Shown piece by piece: positions 42,003-50,268 of a stretch of DNA of 64,000 bases (the stretch's first letter is position 1; each line of letters starts with the position of its first letter). The position numbers were made by a program, and so were the translations under genes. A model generated the notes under the pieces. The model did not search any database and was not told the origin of the DNA. It saw nothing but the letters and a program-made list of their open reading frames with translations. The DNA lies in assembly GCA_016711325.1 (NCBI GenBank), contig JADJTH010000008.1, positions 124,001 to 188,000 of the forward strand, written 5' to 3'. Source of the DNA: Nigerium sp. Its GTDB lineage: Bacteria > Actinomycetota > Actinomycetes > Propionibacteriales > Propionibacteriaceae.

Positions 42003-43400
42003 ATGACGCTCGACCTTGCTGATCGCCGCGCGCGCCGCGCCAACGGCATTCCCGGGCCGTCGGCGTCCGCGAACGGGCCCGGAGCCAACCAGCACTGGGC
42101 CAGGCGCGTGCTGATGAGCCCATGGACGTGGATCACGCTGGGGCTCACGGCGATCTACGCGGCGTGCCTGTGGTGGATGTACTCCAGCGCGATGCGCGAC
42201 ACGGTGCTGGAAGAGGGCGTGATCCCGGGGCTGAACCCGTCGGCCATCCGCCGCTCGGCCCACCTGGCGCTGCCCACGCTGCTCGCCTGGGTCGCCGTGT
42301 TCGTCCTGCTTGATCGATTCCGTCCGATGCGCGCGCTGCTGTGGTGGCTGGCGCTGGGCTGGGGGGCGGCGGTCTCGACGGCGGCCTCGATGATGATCAA
42401 CACGTGGGCGGGGGAGCAGCTCGCGATCGTCGGTTCGGGCGATCCGGCGTCCGGCGCGCGCACGGCGGTGTTCATCGCGCCGTTCGTCGAGGAGGCGACG
42501 AAGGCCACCGTGCTGTTCGGCGTCGCCATCGTGCTGCGCTATCGCCTGGTGACCCGGGTTCAGGCCGCCGTGCTGGCCGGGCTGTCGGCGGCGGGCTTCG
42601 CCTTCACCGAGAACATCCTCTATTACAGCCGCGCCATCGTGTACTCGTCGACGACCATCGAAACCGGCGACCCGCAGGAGGCGCTCAACCAGATCGTGCT
42701 GCTGCGCGGGGTGAAGACGGCGTTCGGGCATCCGCTGTTCACCGTCTTCACCGCGATCGGGCTGATCGTCGCGTTGCGTGCGCGCAGCAAGGTCGTCCGG
42801 ATCATCGCACCGCTGGCCGGCTTCCTGATCGCCGCATGCGCCCACATGGTGTTCAACTTCTTCGCCAGTGTCGGCCTCGACGCCAACGCGATGGCGATCA
42901 TCGGCTGGATCATGGCGGCGTCGCTGGCGATCCACCTCATCCGTCAGGTGCTCGCCGACGGACGCCGTCACCGCGATCGGCTGGCCGACTACGTGATGAT
43001 GGGTTGGCTGCCGGCCGAGGCCGTCGTCGCCTTCAGCCGGCAGCGGACGCGGTGGGCGAGCCTGCGCAATGCGGTCAGCTACGGCTGGCGTCCGCTGATG
43101 GCGACCTTCAGACTGCAGCGCACGATGAGCGAACTGGTGCACCTGCGCGATGCCCAGGTCCGGGGGCTGATCGACGACGCCGGCGACGGGCGTGCGCGTG
43201 AGTTGCTCGCGGCCGCGCACGAGCTGGAGCCGCTCGCCATCACAGACCCGAAGAGGCAGCGCTTCCAGTTCCCGAAGATCCCCAACCCGTTCGCCCGGCT
43301 GCGGCGACGACACCAGACACCGACACCGAGGGCGTCCGTGCCGCTAGGCTCGCCGGTGTATTCGCCCGTCGACCCTCGCTGGGGGCCGCCCAAAGGTTAG
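42003..43400 (+). CDS. PrsW-family intramembrane metalloprotease
   Basis: 465 residues. Membrane helices fill residues 40-320. The conserved glutamates and histidines of the family are in place: FVEEATKATVLFG, AAGFAFTENILYY, FGHPLFTVFTAIG and CAHMVFNFFASVG. PrsW in Bacillus cleaves an anti-sigma factor. The target here is unknown. The C-terminal 140 residues are cytoplasmic and basic (FRLQRTMSELVHLRDAQVRG) and may regulate it. Next gene begins 7 bases downstream, so it may lead an operon with the dynamin-like genes. Confidence 0.92.
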   Translation: MTLDLADRRARRANGIPGPSASANGPGANQHWARRVLMSPWTWITLGLTAIYAACLWWMYSSAMRDTVLEEGVIPGLNPSAIRRSAHLALPTLLAWVAVFVLLDRFRPMRALLWWLALGWGAAVSTAASMMINTWAGEQLAIVGSGDPASGARTAVFIAPFVEEATKATVLFGVAIVLRYRLVTRVQAAVLAGLSAAGFAFTENILYYSRAIVYSSTTIETGDPQEALNQIVLLRGVKTAFGHPLFTVFTAIGLIVALRARSKVVRIIAPLAGFLIAACAHMVFNFFASVGLDANAMAIIGWIMAASLAIHLIRQVLADGRRHRDRLADYVMMGWLPAEAVVAFSRQRTRWASLRNAVSYGWRPLMATFRLQRTMSELVHLRDAQVRGLIDDAGDGRARELLAAAHELEPLAITDPKRQRFQFPKIPNPFARLRRRHQTPTPRASVPLGSPVYSPVDPRWGPPKG

Positions 43401-43406
43401 GACGCC

Positions 43407-45239
43407 ATGAGCACTGCCGCTCTCGTCGAGGCACTCGTCGCTCTACGCGACGCTGTCGGCGTGGTGCGACTGCCGCTGGATCTGCCGGGCAGCGCGGAGG
43501 CGTCCACGACGGCGCGCGGCATGGTGGCGCAGCTCGACGACTACATCCTTCCGCGGCTCGATCGCCTCGAGGCGCCACTGCTGGCGGTCGTCGGTGGTTC
43601 GACGGGCGCGGGAAAGTCGACGCTGGTCAACTCGCTGCTCGGCCGCGTGGTGACCCGCCCCGGCGTGATCCGCCCGACCACGCGCAGCCCCGTCCTGGTG
43701 CATCACCCCGGCGACGCCGACCAGTTCCGGTCCGACCGGGTGCTTCCGGGCCTCGCCCGCACATTCGAACCGTCGCACGACACCAGCACCCTGCAGATGG
43801 TCCCCGAGCCGTCGCTGCCGCAGGGGCTCGCGCTGTTGGACGCCCCCGACATCGACTCGGTGGTGGCCGAGAACCGTGCGCTGGCCGCACAACTCCTGGC
43901 GGCGGCCGACCTGTGGCTGTTCGTCACCTCGGCTGCCCGGTACGCGGACGCCGTGCCCTGGGAATACCTGCGCTCCGCGGCGGAACGGGGCGCCGCGGTC
44001 GCGGTCGTGCTCGACCGGATTCCGGCCGCCGCCATGAGCGAAGTCCCCGCGCATCTCGGTCGCCTGATGACCGAACGCGGACTCGGACGCTCGCCGCTGT
44101 TCGCCGTGCCCGAGACGACGACCGACGACGAGGGGTTGCTCCCCGACTCCGCCGTCGCGCCCATCCGCGGCTGGCTCGCGGCGCTGGCCGCCGACCAGTC
44201 CAGCCGCCAGGCGGTGGTCCTGCAGACTCTCGAGGGAGCGATCACTTCGCTCGCCGGTCGCGCGCCCGGTCTGGCCTCAGCGGTCGACGATCAGGTCGAG
44301 GCGCTCGTCCGACTCCGCACGGACGCCGCGAAGAGCTACGCCGAGGCGGTGCGCACCGTGGGCGTCCAGACCGCCGACGGCACCTTGCTGCGCGGTGAGG
44401 TGCTCGCCCGGTGGCAGGATTTCGTCGGAACCGGCGCTTTCATGCGCGCGGTGGAAGAGAAGATCGGCTGGTTCCGCGATCGCGTGGTGGCCGCCTTCCG
44501 CGGGGAGCCGCCGCAGGTCGCCGAGGTGAAGCTGGCCGTCGAGTCGGGGCTGGAAGCGCTCATCCGCGAAGAGGGTGATGCCGCCGCGGAGCGGGCCGAG
44601 GCGTCCTGGGCGGCGAACGCCGCCGGTCGCCAGGTGCTGGAGCGTTCGCGGACCGATCTGGCTCACTCGTCGCCCGACTTCGCCGAGGAGGTCCGGCGTG
44701 CCATCCGCGCGTGGCAGGGCGACGTGCTCGACCTGGTCGGCGAGGTGGGCGCGTCCAAGCGCAGCACCGCCCGCTACCTGGCGCTCGGCGTCAACGGCGT
44801 CGGCGTCGCGCTGATGGTGGTCGTGTTCAGCCAGACCGGGGGGCTGACCGGCGCCGAGGTCGGCGTGGCGGGCGGCACCGCGCTGCTGGCTCAGAAGCTG
44901 CTGGAGGCGGTGTTCGGCGAGGACGCGGTGCGCCGTCTCGCCAAGCAGGCCAAGGATCTTCTCGACGGACGGATCCACGGCCTGATGGCGTCCGAACTGG
45001 GGCGCTACGAGCAGGTGCTGGGGACGGTGGGCGCCGAGGCCGCGCACGCGGACGCCGTCCGTGCGGCCGTCGCGGGGCTGACGCAGCGGCGAGGCGACAC
45101 GCAGATCGGCGCCATCGGGCGGGCCGAGCTGGAATCGGCGCACGCCGCGCTCGGTGGTGCGGACAGCCCGGCTTTGGCCGGCGACGTGCTGGACCCGGTC
45201 ACGGAGGGCTATCAGGTGGGGGTGCGGGATGAAGGATGA
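43407..45239 (+). CDS. dynamin-like GTPase 1
   Basis: 610 residues. The G1 loop GGSTGAGKSTLVNSLLG starts near residue 61. G3 is LLDAPDIDSV, and G4 is unusual (VVLDRIPAAA in place of NKxD). Long helical regions follow, then a hydrophobic pair near residues 465-510 (YLALGVNGVGVALMVVVFSQ) that should touch the membrane. The downstream partner overlaps by 11 bases. An overlapping pair of dynamin-like proteins resembles DynA/DynB of Streptomyces, which work in sporulation septation, but here the role is unknown. Confidence 0.85.
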   Translation: MSTAALVEALVALRDAVGVVRLPLDLPGSAEASTTARGMVAQLDDYILPRLDRLEAPLLAVVGGSTGAGKSTLVNSLLGRVVTRPGVIRPTTRSPVLVHHPGDADQFRSDRVLPGLARTFEPSHDTSTLQMVPEPSLPQGLALLDAPDIDSVVAENRALAAQLLAAADLWLFVTSAARYADAVPWEYLRSAAERGAAVAVVLDRIPAAAMSEVPAHLGRLMTERGLGRSPLFAVPETTTDDEGLLPDSAVAPIRGWLAALAADQSSRQAVVLQTLEGAITSLAGRAPGLASAVDDQVEALVRLRTDAAKSYAEAVRTVGVQTADGTLLRGEVLARWQDFVGTGAFMRAVEEKIGWFRDRVVAAFRGEPPQVAEVKLAVESGLEALIREEGDAAAERAEASWAANAAGRQVLERSRTDLAHSSPDFAEEVRRAIRAWQGDVLDLVGEVGASKRSTARYLALGVNGVGVALMVVVFSQTGGLTGAEVGVAGGTALLAQKLLEAVFGEDAVRRLAKQAKDLLDGRIHGLMASELGRYEQVLGTVGAEAAHADAVRAAVAGLTQRRGDTQIGAIGRAELESAHAALGGADSPALAGDVLDPVTEGYQVGVRDEG

Positions 45240-46839
45240 CCGTCGCCAGCCGCCGAGTCTCGCGCTGCGCCTGAAGTACCTCGACGAGGTCCTCGACCTC
45301 GCACGCGGGCGCGCCGACGAGGCGATCATCGACGCGACCGATGCGCTGATCGACCGCGCGGGGGAGCGGTTGTCCATCGCCGGCGATCACACGGTGGTGG
45401 CGCTCGCCGGGGCGACGGGCTCCGGCAAGTCGAGCACCCTCAACGCGCTGACGGTCACGCACCTGGCGGCAGTGGGCGTGACGCGTCCCACCACCAGCGA
45501 GGCGATGGCGGTGAGCTGGGGCACCGAGCCGCCGGTCGAGCTGCTCGACTGGCTGGGGGTGCGACGCAGGCACCTGATCGCCACGGGCAACGAGGCGCTG
45601 CGCGATCTGGTGCTCCTCGACCTGCCCGACCACGACTCGACCGAGGTGGCGCACCGGCTCACGGTCGACCGGCTCGTCGAGCAGGTCGACATGATGGTGT
45701 GGATCGTCGATCCGCAGAAGTATGCCGATGCCGCGCTGCACGACGGCTATCTGAGGCCGCTGGCCAGACACGCGGCCGTGATGGTGGTGGTGCTCAACCA
45801 GGCCGACCGCCTGGCTCCGGACGCGCGTGCGGCCGCGCTGGCCGATCTGCGCCGGCTGCTGGACGCCGAGGGGCTCGGGGCGGTGCGGGTGATGGCCATG
45901 TCGGCGCTGACCGGCGAAGGCGTGGCCGAGTTCCGGGCGCTGCTGGCGGAGGCCGCGCGCGCGAAGGCGGCGAGCCGCACGCGCTTCACCGCCGACATCG
46001 CCCGGCAGGCGGGCGTGCTGGCCGAGGATCTCGGGTCGGGGCCGGTCCCGGCGCTCGACGGTCGTGTCCTGGACGCGGTGCACGAGACGATGGCGCAGGC
46101 CGCCGGCGTGCCGGTGGTGGTGGAGGGCGTCCGTGACGCCTGGCGGCATCGGGGCGCGCTGGCGACCGGCTGGCCGATGGTGTCATGGATCAGGCGGCTC
46201 AAGCCGGATCCGCTGCGGCGGCTGCGCATGGGCCTGTCCCCGGCCGAACTGGCGCCCACGGACGTGAGCCGGACGTCGCTGCCGAAGGCGACGTCGGTGC
46301 AGCGAGCCAAGCTGGACGCCTCGGTGCGCGGGCTGATCGAGTCGGCCACCGACGGGGTGCCGCGCGGGTGGGCGGACAGGATCCGGGCGGTGGCCCGGGG
46401 CAACGACGCCCGCGTGATCGATCGGTTGGACGCCGCGGTCGCCGGGACCGACTTGCGGATGGGATCCGGCCACGGCTGGTGGGTGCTCGTCACGATCGTG
46501 CAGTGGCTGCTGTTCGCTGCCCTGGTGGTGGGGGGTCTGTGGATCCTCGTTCCGATCCTGCTGGGTCTGGCCCAGATACCGCTGGACGTGCCGCTGCTGC
46601 TGTGGTGGGGATGGCCCGCGCAACTCGTACTGGTCGCGGGCGGCATCGTCGGCGGCGTGGTGCTGGGGTTGCTCAGCAAGCTGTTCGTGGACGCCGGCGC
46701 GGGTGTGAAGGCTCGTTCGGCGCAGCGTTCGCTGATGACGGCCGTCGCGCGCGTGGCCGACGACGAGGTGGTCGAACCCGTGCGGGCGGAGTTGGAGCGG
46801 CTCGCCTCCGCCCGGGCGACGATCGCCAAGGTGCTCTAG
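45229..46839 (+). CDS. dynamin-like GTPase 2 (YfjP-like, membrane-anchored)
   Basis: 536 residues from ATG 45229, overlapping GTPase 1. G1 is AGATGSGKSSTLNAL near residue 62, G3 LLDLPDHDST, and G4 VVLNQADRLAPDAR. The C-terminal part has two strong membrane helices (LVTIVQWLLFAALVVGGLWI and LVLVAGGIVGGVVLGLLSKL), followed by a short cytoplasmic tail. It likely works with GTPase 1 at the membrane, in division, membrane repair or phage response. Confidence 0.88.
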   Translation: MKDDRRQPPSLALRLKYLDEVLDLARGRADEAIIDATDALIDRAGERLSIAGDHTVVALAGATGSGKSSTLNALTVTHLAAVGVTRPTTSEAMAVSWGTEPPVELLDWLGVRRRHLIATGNEALRDLVLLDLPDHDSTEVAHRLTVDRLVEQVDMMVWIVDPQKYADAALHDGYLRPLARHAAVMVVVLNQADRLAPDARAAALADLRRLLDAEGLGAVRVMAMSALTGEGVAEFRALLAEAARAKAASRTRFTADIARQAGVLAEDLGSGPVPALDGRVLDAVHETMAQAAGVPVVVEGVRDAWRHRGALATGWPMVSWIRRLKPDPLRRLRMGLSPAELAPTDVSRTSLPKATSVQRAKLDASVRGLIESATDGVPRGWADRIRAVARGNDARVIDRLDAAVAGTDLRMGSGHGWWVLVTIVQWLLFAALVVGGLWILVPILLGLAQIPLDVPLLLWWGWPAQLVLVAGGIVGGVVLGLLSKLFVDAGAGVKARSAQRSLMTAVARVADDEVVEPVRAELERLASARATIAKVL

Positions 46840-46966
46840 CTCGTCCACAGGGGCGGGCGCGCGGTGGCGCGTCGATGCGGGTTGTCCACAGTCGTCACGA
46901 TTGGGTGAGCCGACCGGCGTCCGGACGCCGAATGCCTGGGCACGAGCCAACCGGAAAGGGGCTGCC

Positions 46967-47530
46967 ATGGAGGCGGAAGTGGTCATCAGCGGAAACGTCG
47001 GGTCCGAGGTGGAGTGGCGCAGCGACGAGCGCTACGGCGCGCGGGCGACGTTCCCGGTCGCCGCGACGCGACGAGGCCTGCGCGACGGTGTGTGGGTGGA
47101 TCTCGACACCACCTGGTACCGGGTGACGTGCTGGCGTCAGTTGGCGGTGCACGTCGTCGACAGCCTGAAGAAGGGCGACGCCGTGATCGTGAGCGGACGC
47201 TTGCGCACCGATCGGTGGGTGGGCAACGACGGTGTCGCGCGCGCCGCGTTCGCGGTCGACGCCACGTGGGTCGCGCCCGACCTGCGTCGCGGCACCGCGT
47301 CCTTCAACCGGGCCCGGTTGCGGCCCGAGCCGGCCAAGCCGGTCGAGTCGGAGTTCGAGACGGCTCGCGCGGACGCCGAGGCCGCCCGCTACGAGGTGGG
47401 CGTCCGTGGCCCCGAGCACGACCCGTGGGCCGGGGAGCCCGACGAGGACGGTGTCATCGGTGAGCTGGATGCCGGAGAGCCAGATTCCCGCGGACCAGGG
47501 ATGCCTGAAGAGGCGCGCCTGGCGAGCTGA
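46967..47530 (+). CDS. single-stranded DNA-binding protein paralog
   Basis: 187 residues from ATG 46967 behind GGAAAGGGG; an upstream in-frame start lacks a ribosome site. The N-terminal 110 residues form the SSB OB-fold (EVVISGNVGSEVEWRSDERY, TTWYRVTCWRQLAVHVVDSL, KKGDAVIVSGRLRTDRW). The acidic C-terminal region lacks the DDDIPF-type tip of the main SSB, so this is a paralog of the SsbB type found in actinobacteria rather than the replicative SSB. It follows the GTPase genes with a 127-base gap. Confidence 0.88.
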   Translation: MEAEVVISGNVGSEVEWRSDERYGARATFPVAATRRGLRDGVWVDLDTTWYRVTCWRQLAVHVVDSLKKGDAVIVSGRLRTDRWVGNDGVARAAFAVDATWVAPDLRRGTASFNRARLRPEPAKPVESEFETARADAEAARYEVGVRGPEHDPWAGEPDEDGVIGELDAGEPDSRGPGMPEEARLAS

Positions 47531-47537
47531 CGCAGCA

Positions 47538-47569
47538 GCCTCCGCCCTTGTGGTTCCGGGGCGGAGGCC
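47538..47569. terminator. hairpin terminator between ssb paralog and ettA
   Basis: GCCTCCGCCC (47538-47547) pairs with GGGGCGGAGGC (47558-47568) across a 10-base loop. It lies at the end of two convergent genes, so it could serve both directions. Confidence 0.7.
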
Positions 47570-47652
47570 GATGTGGACGACCCGTGCGTGAGGCGCGCCG
47601 GAGCGTGATGTCGAGCGGGAGCACCCGCGTCGAGTTCGACGTGCCGACCGTG

Positions 47653-49335
47653 TCAGTCCCTCTTCAGCCGGCGGTGCTTGGAGGCGTGGGGGCGGGCCGC
47701 TTCGGCGCCGAGGCGGGCCACCTTGTTGGTCTCGTAGTCGGCGAAGTTGCCCTCGAACCAGAACCAGTTGGCCTCGTTGTCGTCGTCGCCTTCCCACGCG
47801 AGGATGTGGGTGGCGACCCGGTCGAGGAACCAACGATCGTGAGAAATGACCACGGCGCAGCCGGGGAACTCCAGCAGCGCGTCCTCGAGGCTCTGCAGGG
47901 TCTCGACGTCGAGGTCGTTGGTCGGCTCGTCGAGCAGCAGCACGTTGCCGCCCTGCTTGAGGGTCAGCGCCAGGTTGAGCCGGTTACGCTCGCCGCCCGA
48001 CAGGACGCCGGCGGGCTTCTGCTGGTCGGGCCCCTTGAAGCCGAACGACGCCACGTAGGCCCGCGAGGGCATCTCGAAGTTGGCGACCTTGATGTGATCC
48101 AGGCCGTCGGAGACGATCTCCCATACGTTCTTCGACGGGTCCAGGCCGCCGCGGGCCTGGTCGACGTAGCTCAACGACACGGTCGTGCCGACCTTGAGCT
48201 CGCCCGAGTCGGGCTGTTCCTCGCCGACGATCATCTTGAACAGCGTCGTCTTGCCCACACCGTTGGGACCGATGATGCCGACGATGCCCGCGCGCGGCAG
48301 CGTGAAACTGAGGTTGCCGATCAGCACGCGGTCGCCGAAGCCCTTGGTCAGCTTGGTGGCCTGCAGCACGTCGGCGCCCAGGCGCGGCCCCGGCGGGATG
48401 TTGATCTCGGTCGGATCGATCGCCCGGTTGCGCTCGGCCTCGGCGGCCAGCTCTTCGTAGCGGGCGAGGCGGGCGCGGTTCTTCGCCTGGCGGGCCTTCG
48501 GGTTGGCACGCACCCACTCCAACTCGCGCTCGAGGATCTTGGCGCGTTTGGCATCCTTCTTGCCCTCGATCTGCAGGCGCGAACGCTTTGTCTCGAGGTA
48601 GGTGGAGTAGTTGCCCTCGTAGGGGTGAAGCTTGCCGCGGTCGATCTCGCAGATCCACTGCGCGACGTTGTCGAGGAAGTAGCGGTCGTGCGTGACGGCG
48701 AGCACGGCGCCCGGGTAGCTCTTGAGGTGACCTTCGAGCCAGTTGACGCTCTCGGCGTCCAGATGGTTCGTGGGCTCGTCGAGCAGCAGCAGGTCGGGCT
48801 GCTGCAACAGCAGCTTCACCATGGCGACCCGGCGTCGCTCGCCGCCCGACAGCACGTCGACCGGGGTGTCCGCGGGCGGGCACTGCAGTGCGTTCATCGC
48901 CTGCTCGAGCTGGGATTCCAAGTCCCACGCGTTGCGGTGGTCGAGTTCGGTCTGCAGCGTGCCCATCTCGTCCATGAGCGCGTCGAAGTCGGCGTCCGGC
49001 TCGGCCATCTCCATGCCGATCGCGTTGAAGCGGTCGAGCAACGCCTTGGTGTCGGCAACCGCCTCCTCGACGTTCTCCATGACGGTCTTGTCCTCGGTCA
49101 GCGGAGGCTCCTGCAACAGGATGCCGACCGTCTTGCCCTTGCCGAGCGTCGCGTCGCCGTTGTTCGCCTTCTCGAGGCCGGCCATGATCTTCAGCAACGT
49201 CGACTTACCGGCGCCGTTGGGGCCGACCACGCCGATCTTGGCGCCCTCGTAGAACGACAACGTGACGTTGTCGAGAATGAGCTTCTCGCCCAACGTCTTG
49301 CGCACGTTGTGCATGGTGAATACGAACTCGGGCAT
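47653..49335 (-). CDS. ettA: energy-dependent translational throttle protein EttA (ABC-F)
   Basis: 560 residues. EttA binds the ribosomal E site and couples translation to ATP level. The protein begins MPEFVFTMHNVRKTLGEKLI. Domain 1 has GPNGAGKSTLLK, LSGGERRRVAMVKLL and LLLDEPTNHLD. The arm and linker region has RLQIEGKKDAKRAKILEREL. Domain 2 has GPNGVGKTTLFK, LSGGERNRLNLAL and LLLDEPTNDLD. Length and both signatures are typical. It ends ASKHRRLKRD. Confidence 0.96.
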   Translation of the reverse strand: MPEFVFTMHNVRKTLGEKLILDNVTLSFYEGAKIGVVGPNGAGKSTLLKIMAGLEKANNGDATLGKGKTVGILLQEPPLTEDKTVMENVEEAVADTKALLDRFNAIGMEMAEPDADFDALMDEMGTLQTELDHRNAWDLESQLEQAMNALQCPPADTPVDVLSGGERRRVAMVKLLLQQPDLLLLDEPTNHLDAESVNWLEGHLKSYPGAVLAVTHDRYFLDNVAQWICEIDRGKLHPYEGNYSTYLETKRSRLQIEGKKDAKRAKILERELEWVRANPKARQAKNRARLARYEELAAEAERNRAIDPTEINIPPGPRLGADVLQATKLTKGFGDRVLIGNLSFTLPRAGIVGIIGPNGVGKTTLFKMIVGEEQPDSGELKVGTTVSLSYVDQARGGLDPSKNVWEIVSDGLDHIKVANFEMPSRAYVASFGFKGPDQQKPAGVLSGGERNRLNLALTLKQGGNVLLLDEPTNDLDVETLQSLEDALLEFPGCAVVISHDRWFLDRVATHILAWEGDDDNEANWFWFEGNFADYETNKVARLGAEAARPHASKHRRLKRD

Positions 49336-49396
49336 GAACCGTCCTCGTCAGTGGCTGTGTGCGGGATGAAATCGCGCACCAGTATACGGTGGCGGC

Positions 49397-50191
49397 ATGT
49401 CGACCTACCCGACGCCGCCCGCCGCACCGACGCCGCCGCCTCAGCGAGGGATCAACGGACGCCGGCAGGCGATCGCCGTCGCCGCGTGGCTGATCAGCGT
49501 CGCGGTGGCGTTCGGGATCGGAACCCAGGTGCCGCTCGGTGCCGGCGCGACCGCTGCTCGGCCGGACGTCGCGGCCACCGCGGCGCAGCCGGACGCCCGC
49601 GCCGCGTCGCCGACGCAGACGGCCGACCCGGAGCTGGAGAAGTTCCTGCTCGCGTTGCCGCGCAGGCAGGCCGGCGACCCGCTCGCGCTGGGCCGGGCCG
49701 ATGCGCCGGTGGTGCTGACCAACTGGTCCGACTACCGGTGCCCGTTCTGCGCGAAGTGGCATCAAGAGACACTGCCGCAACTGCAGGCGGCGGTGGACGC
49801 CGGCACGCTGCGCATCGAGTTCCGCGATCTGGTGATCTTCGGCGAGGAATCCGAGCAGGCCGCGGTCGCCGCGCGTGCGGCGGGCGTCCAGGGCCGGTTC
49901 TGGCAGTTCCAGGAGGCGGTCTTCGCGGCCGCTCCGGCGAGCGGGCATCCCGAGATCGCCCGGGCCGACCTGGTGGCGTTCGCCCGCCAGGCCGGCGTTG
50001 CCGATCTCGCGGCCTTCGAAGCGGCGCTCGACGACGAGGCGTTGCGCGCCCTCGTCCGGCAGGACACGGCCGAGGCCCAAGGGTTCGGCATCTCCGGCAC
50101 GCCGTTCTTCGTTGTCGGCGGGCAGGTGCTCAACGGCGCCCAACCGATCCAGGCGTTCCAGCAGGCGATCGCGGCCGAGTCGTCCCGCTGA
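49397..50191 (+). CDS. DsbA-family thioredoxin-like protein, membrane-anchored
   Basis: 264 residues. A Pro-rich N-terminus precedes a single membrane anchor (QAIAVAAWLISVAVAFGIGT), then an Ala/Thr-rich linker and a thioredoxin-fold domain facing outside. The active site is CPFC in NWSDYRCPFCAKWH near residue 117. The cis-Pro loop is GISGTPFFVVGG near residue 232. It would catalyse disulphide formation or exchange in exported proteins. It is divergent from ettA and stands alone. Confidence 0.92.
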   Translation: MSTYPTPPAAPTPPPQRGINGRRQAIAVAAWLISVAVAFGIGTQVPLGAGATAARPDVAATAAQPDARAASPTQTADPELEKFLLALPRRQAGDPLALGRADAPVVLTNWSDYRCPFCAKWHQETLPQLQAAVDAGTLRIEFRDLVIFGEESEQAAVAARAAGVQGRFWQFQEAVFAAAPASGHPEIARADLVAFARQAGVADLAAFEAALDDEALRALVRQDTAEAQGFGISGTPFFVVGGQVLNGAQPIQAFQQAIAAESSR

Positions 50192-50268
50192 CCGGCGCCG
50201 AACCCCTCGGTCGCCACGCGCGCCCGCGTGGCCTGCCAGACGTCGTCGGGTTCGCCTCGTGCGCGCCG

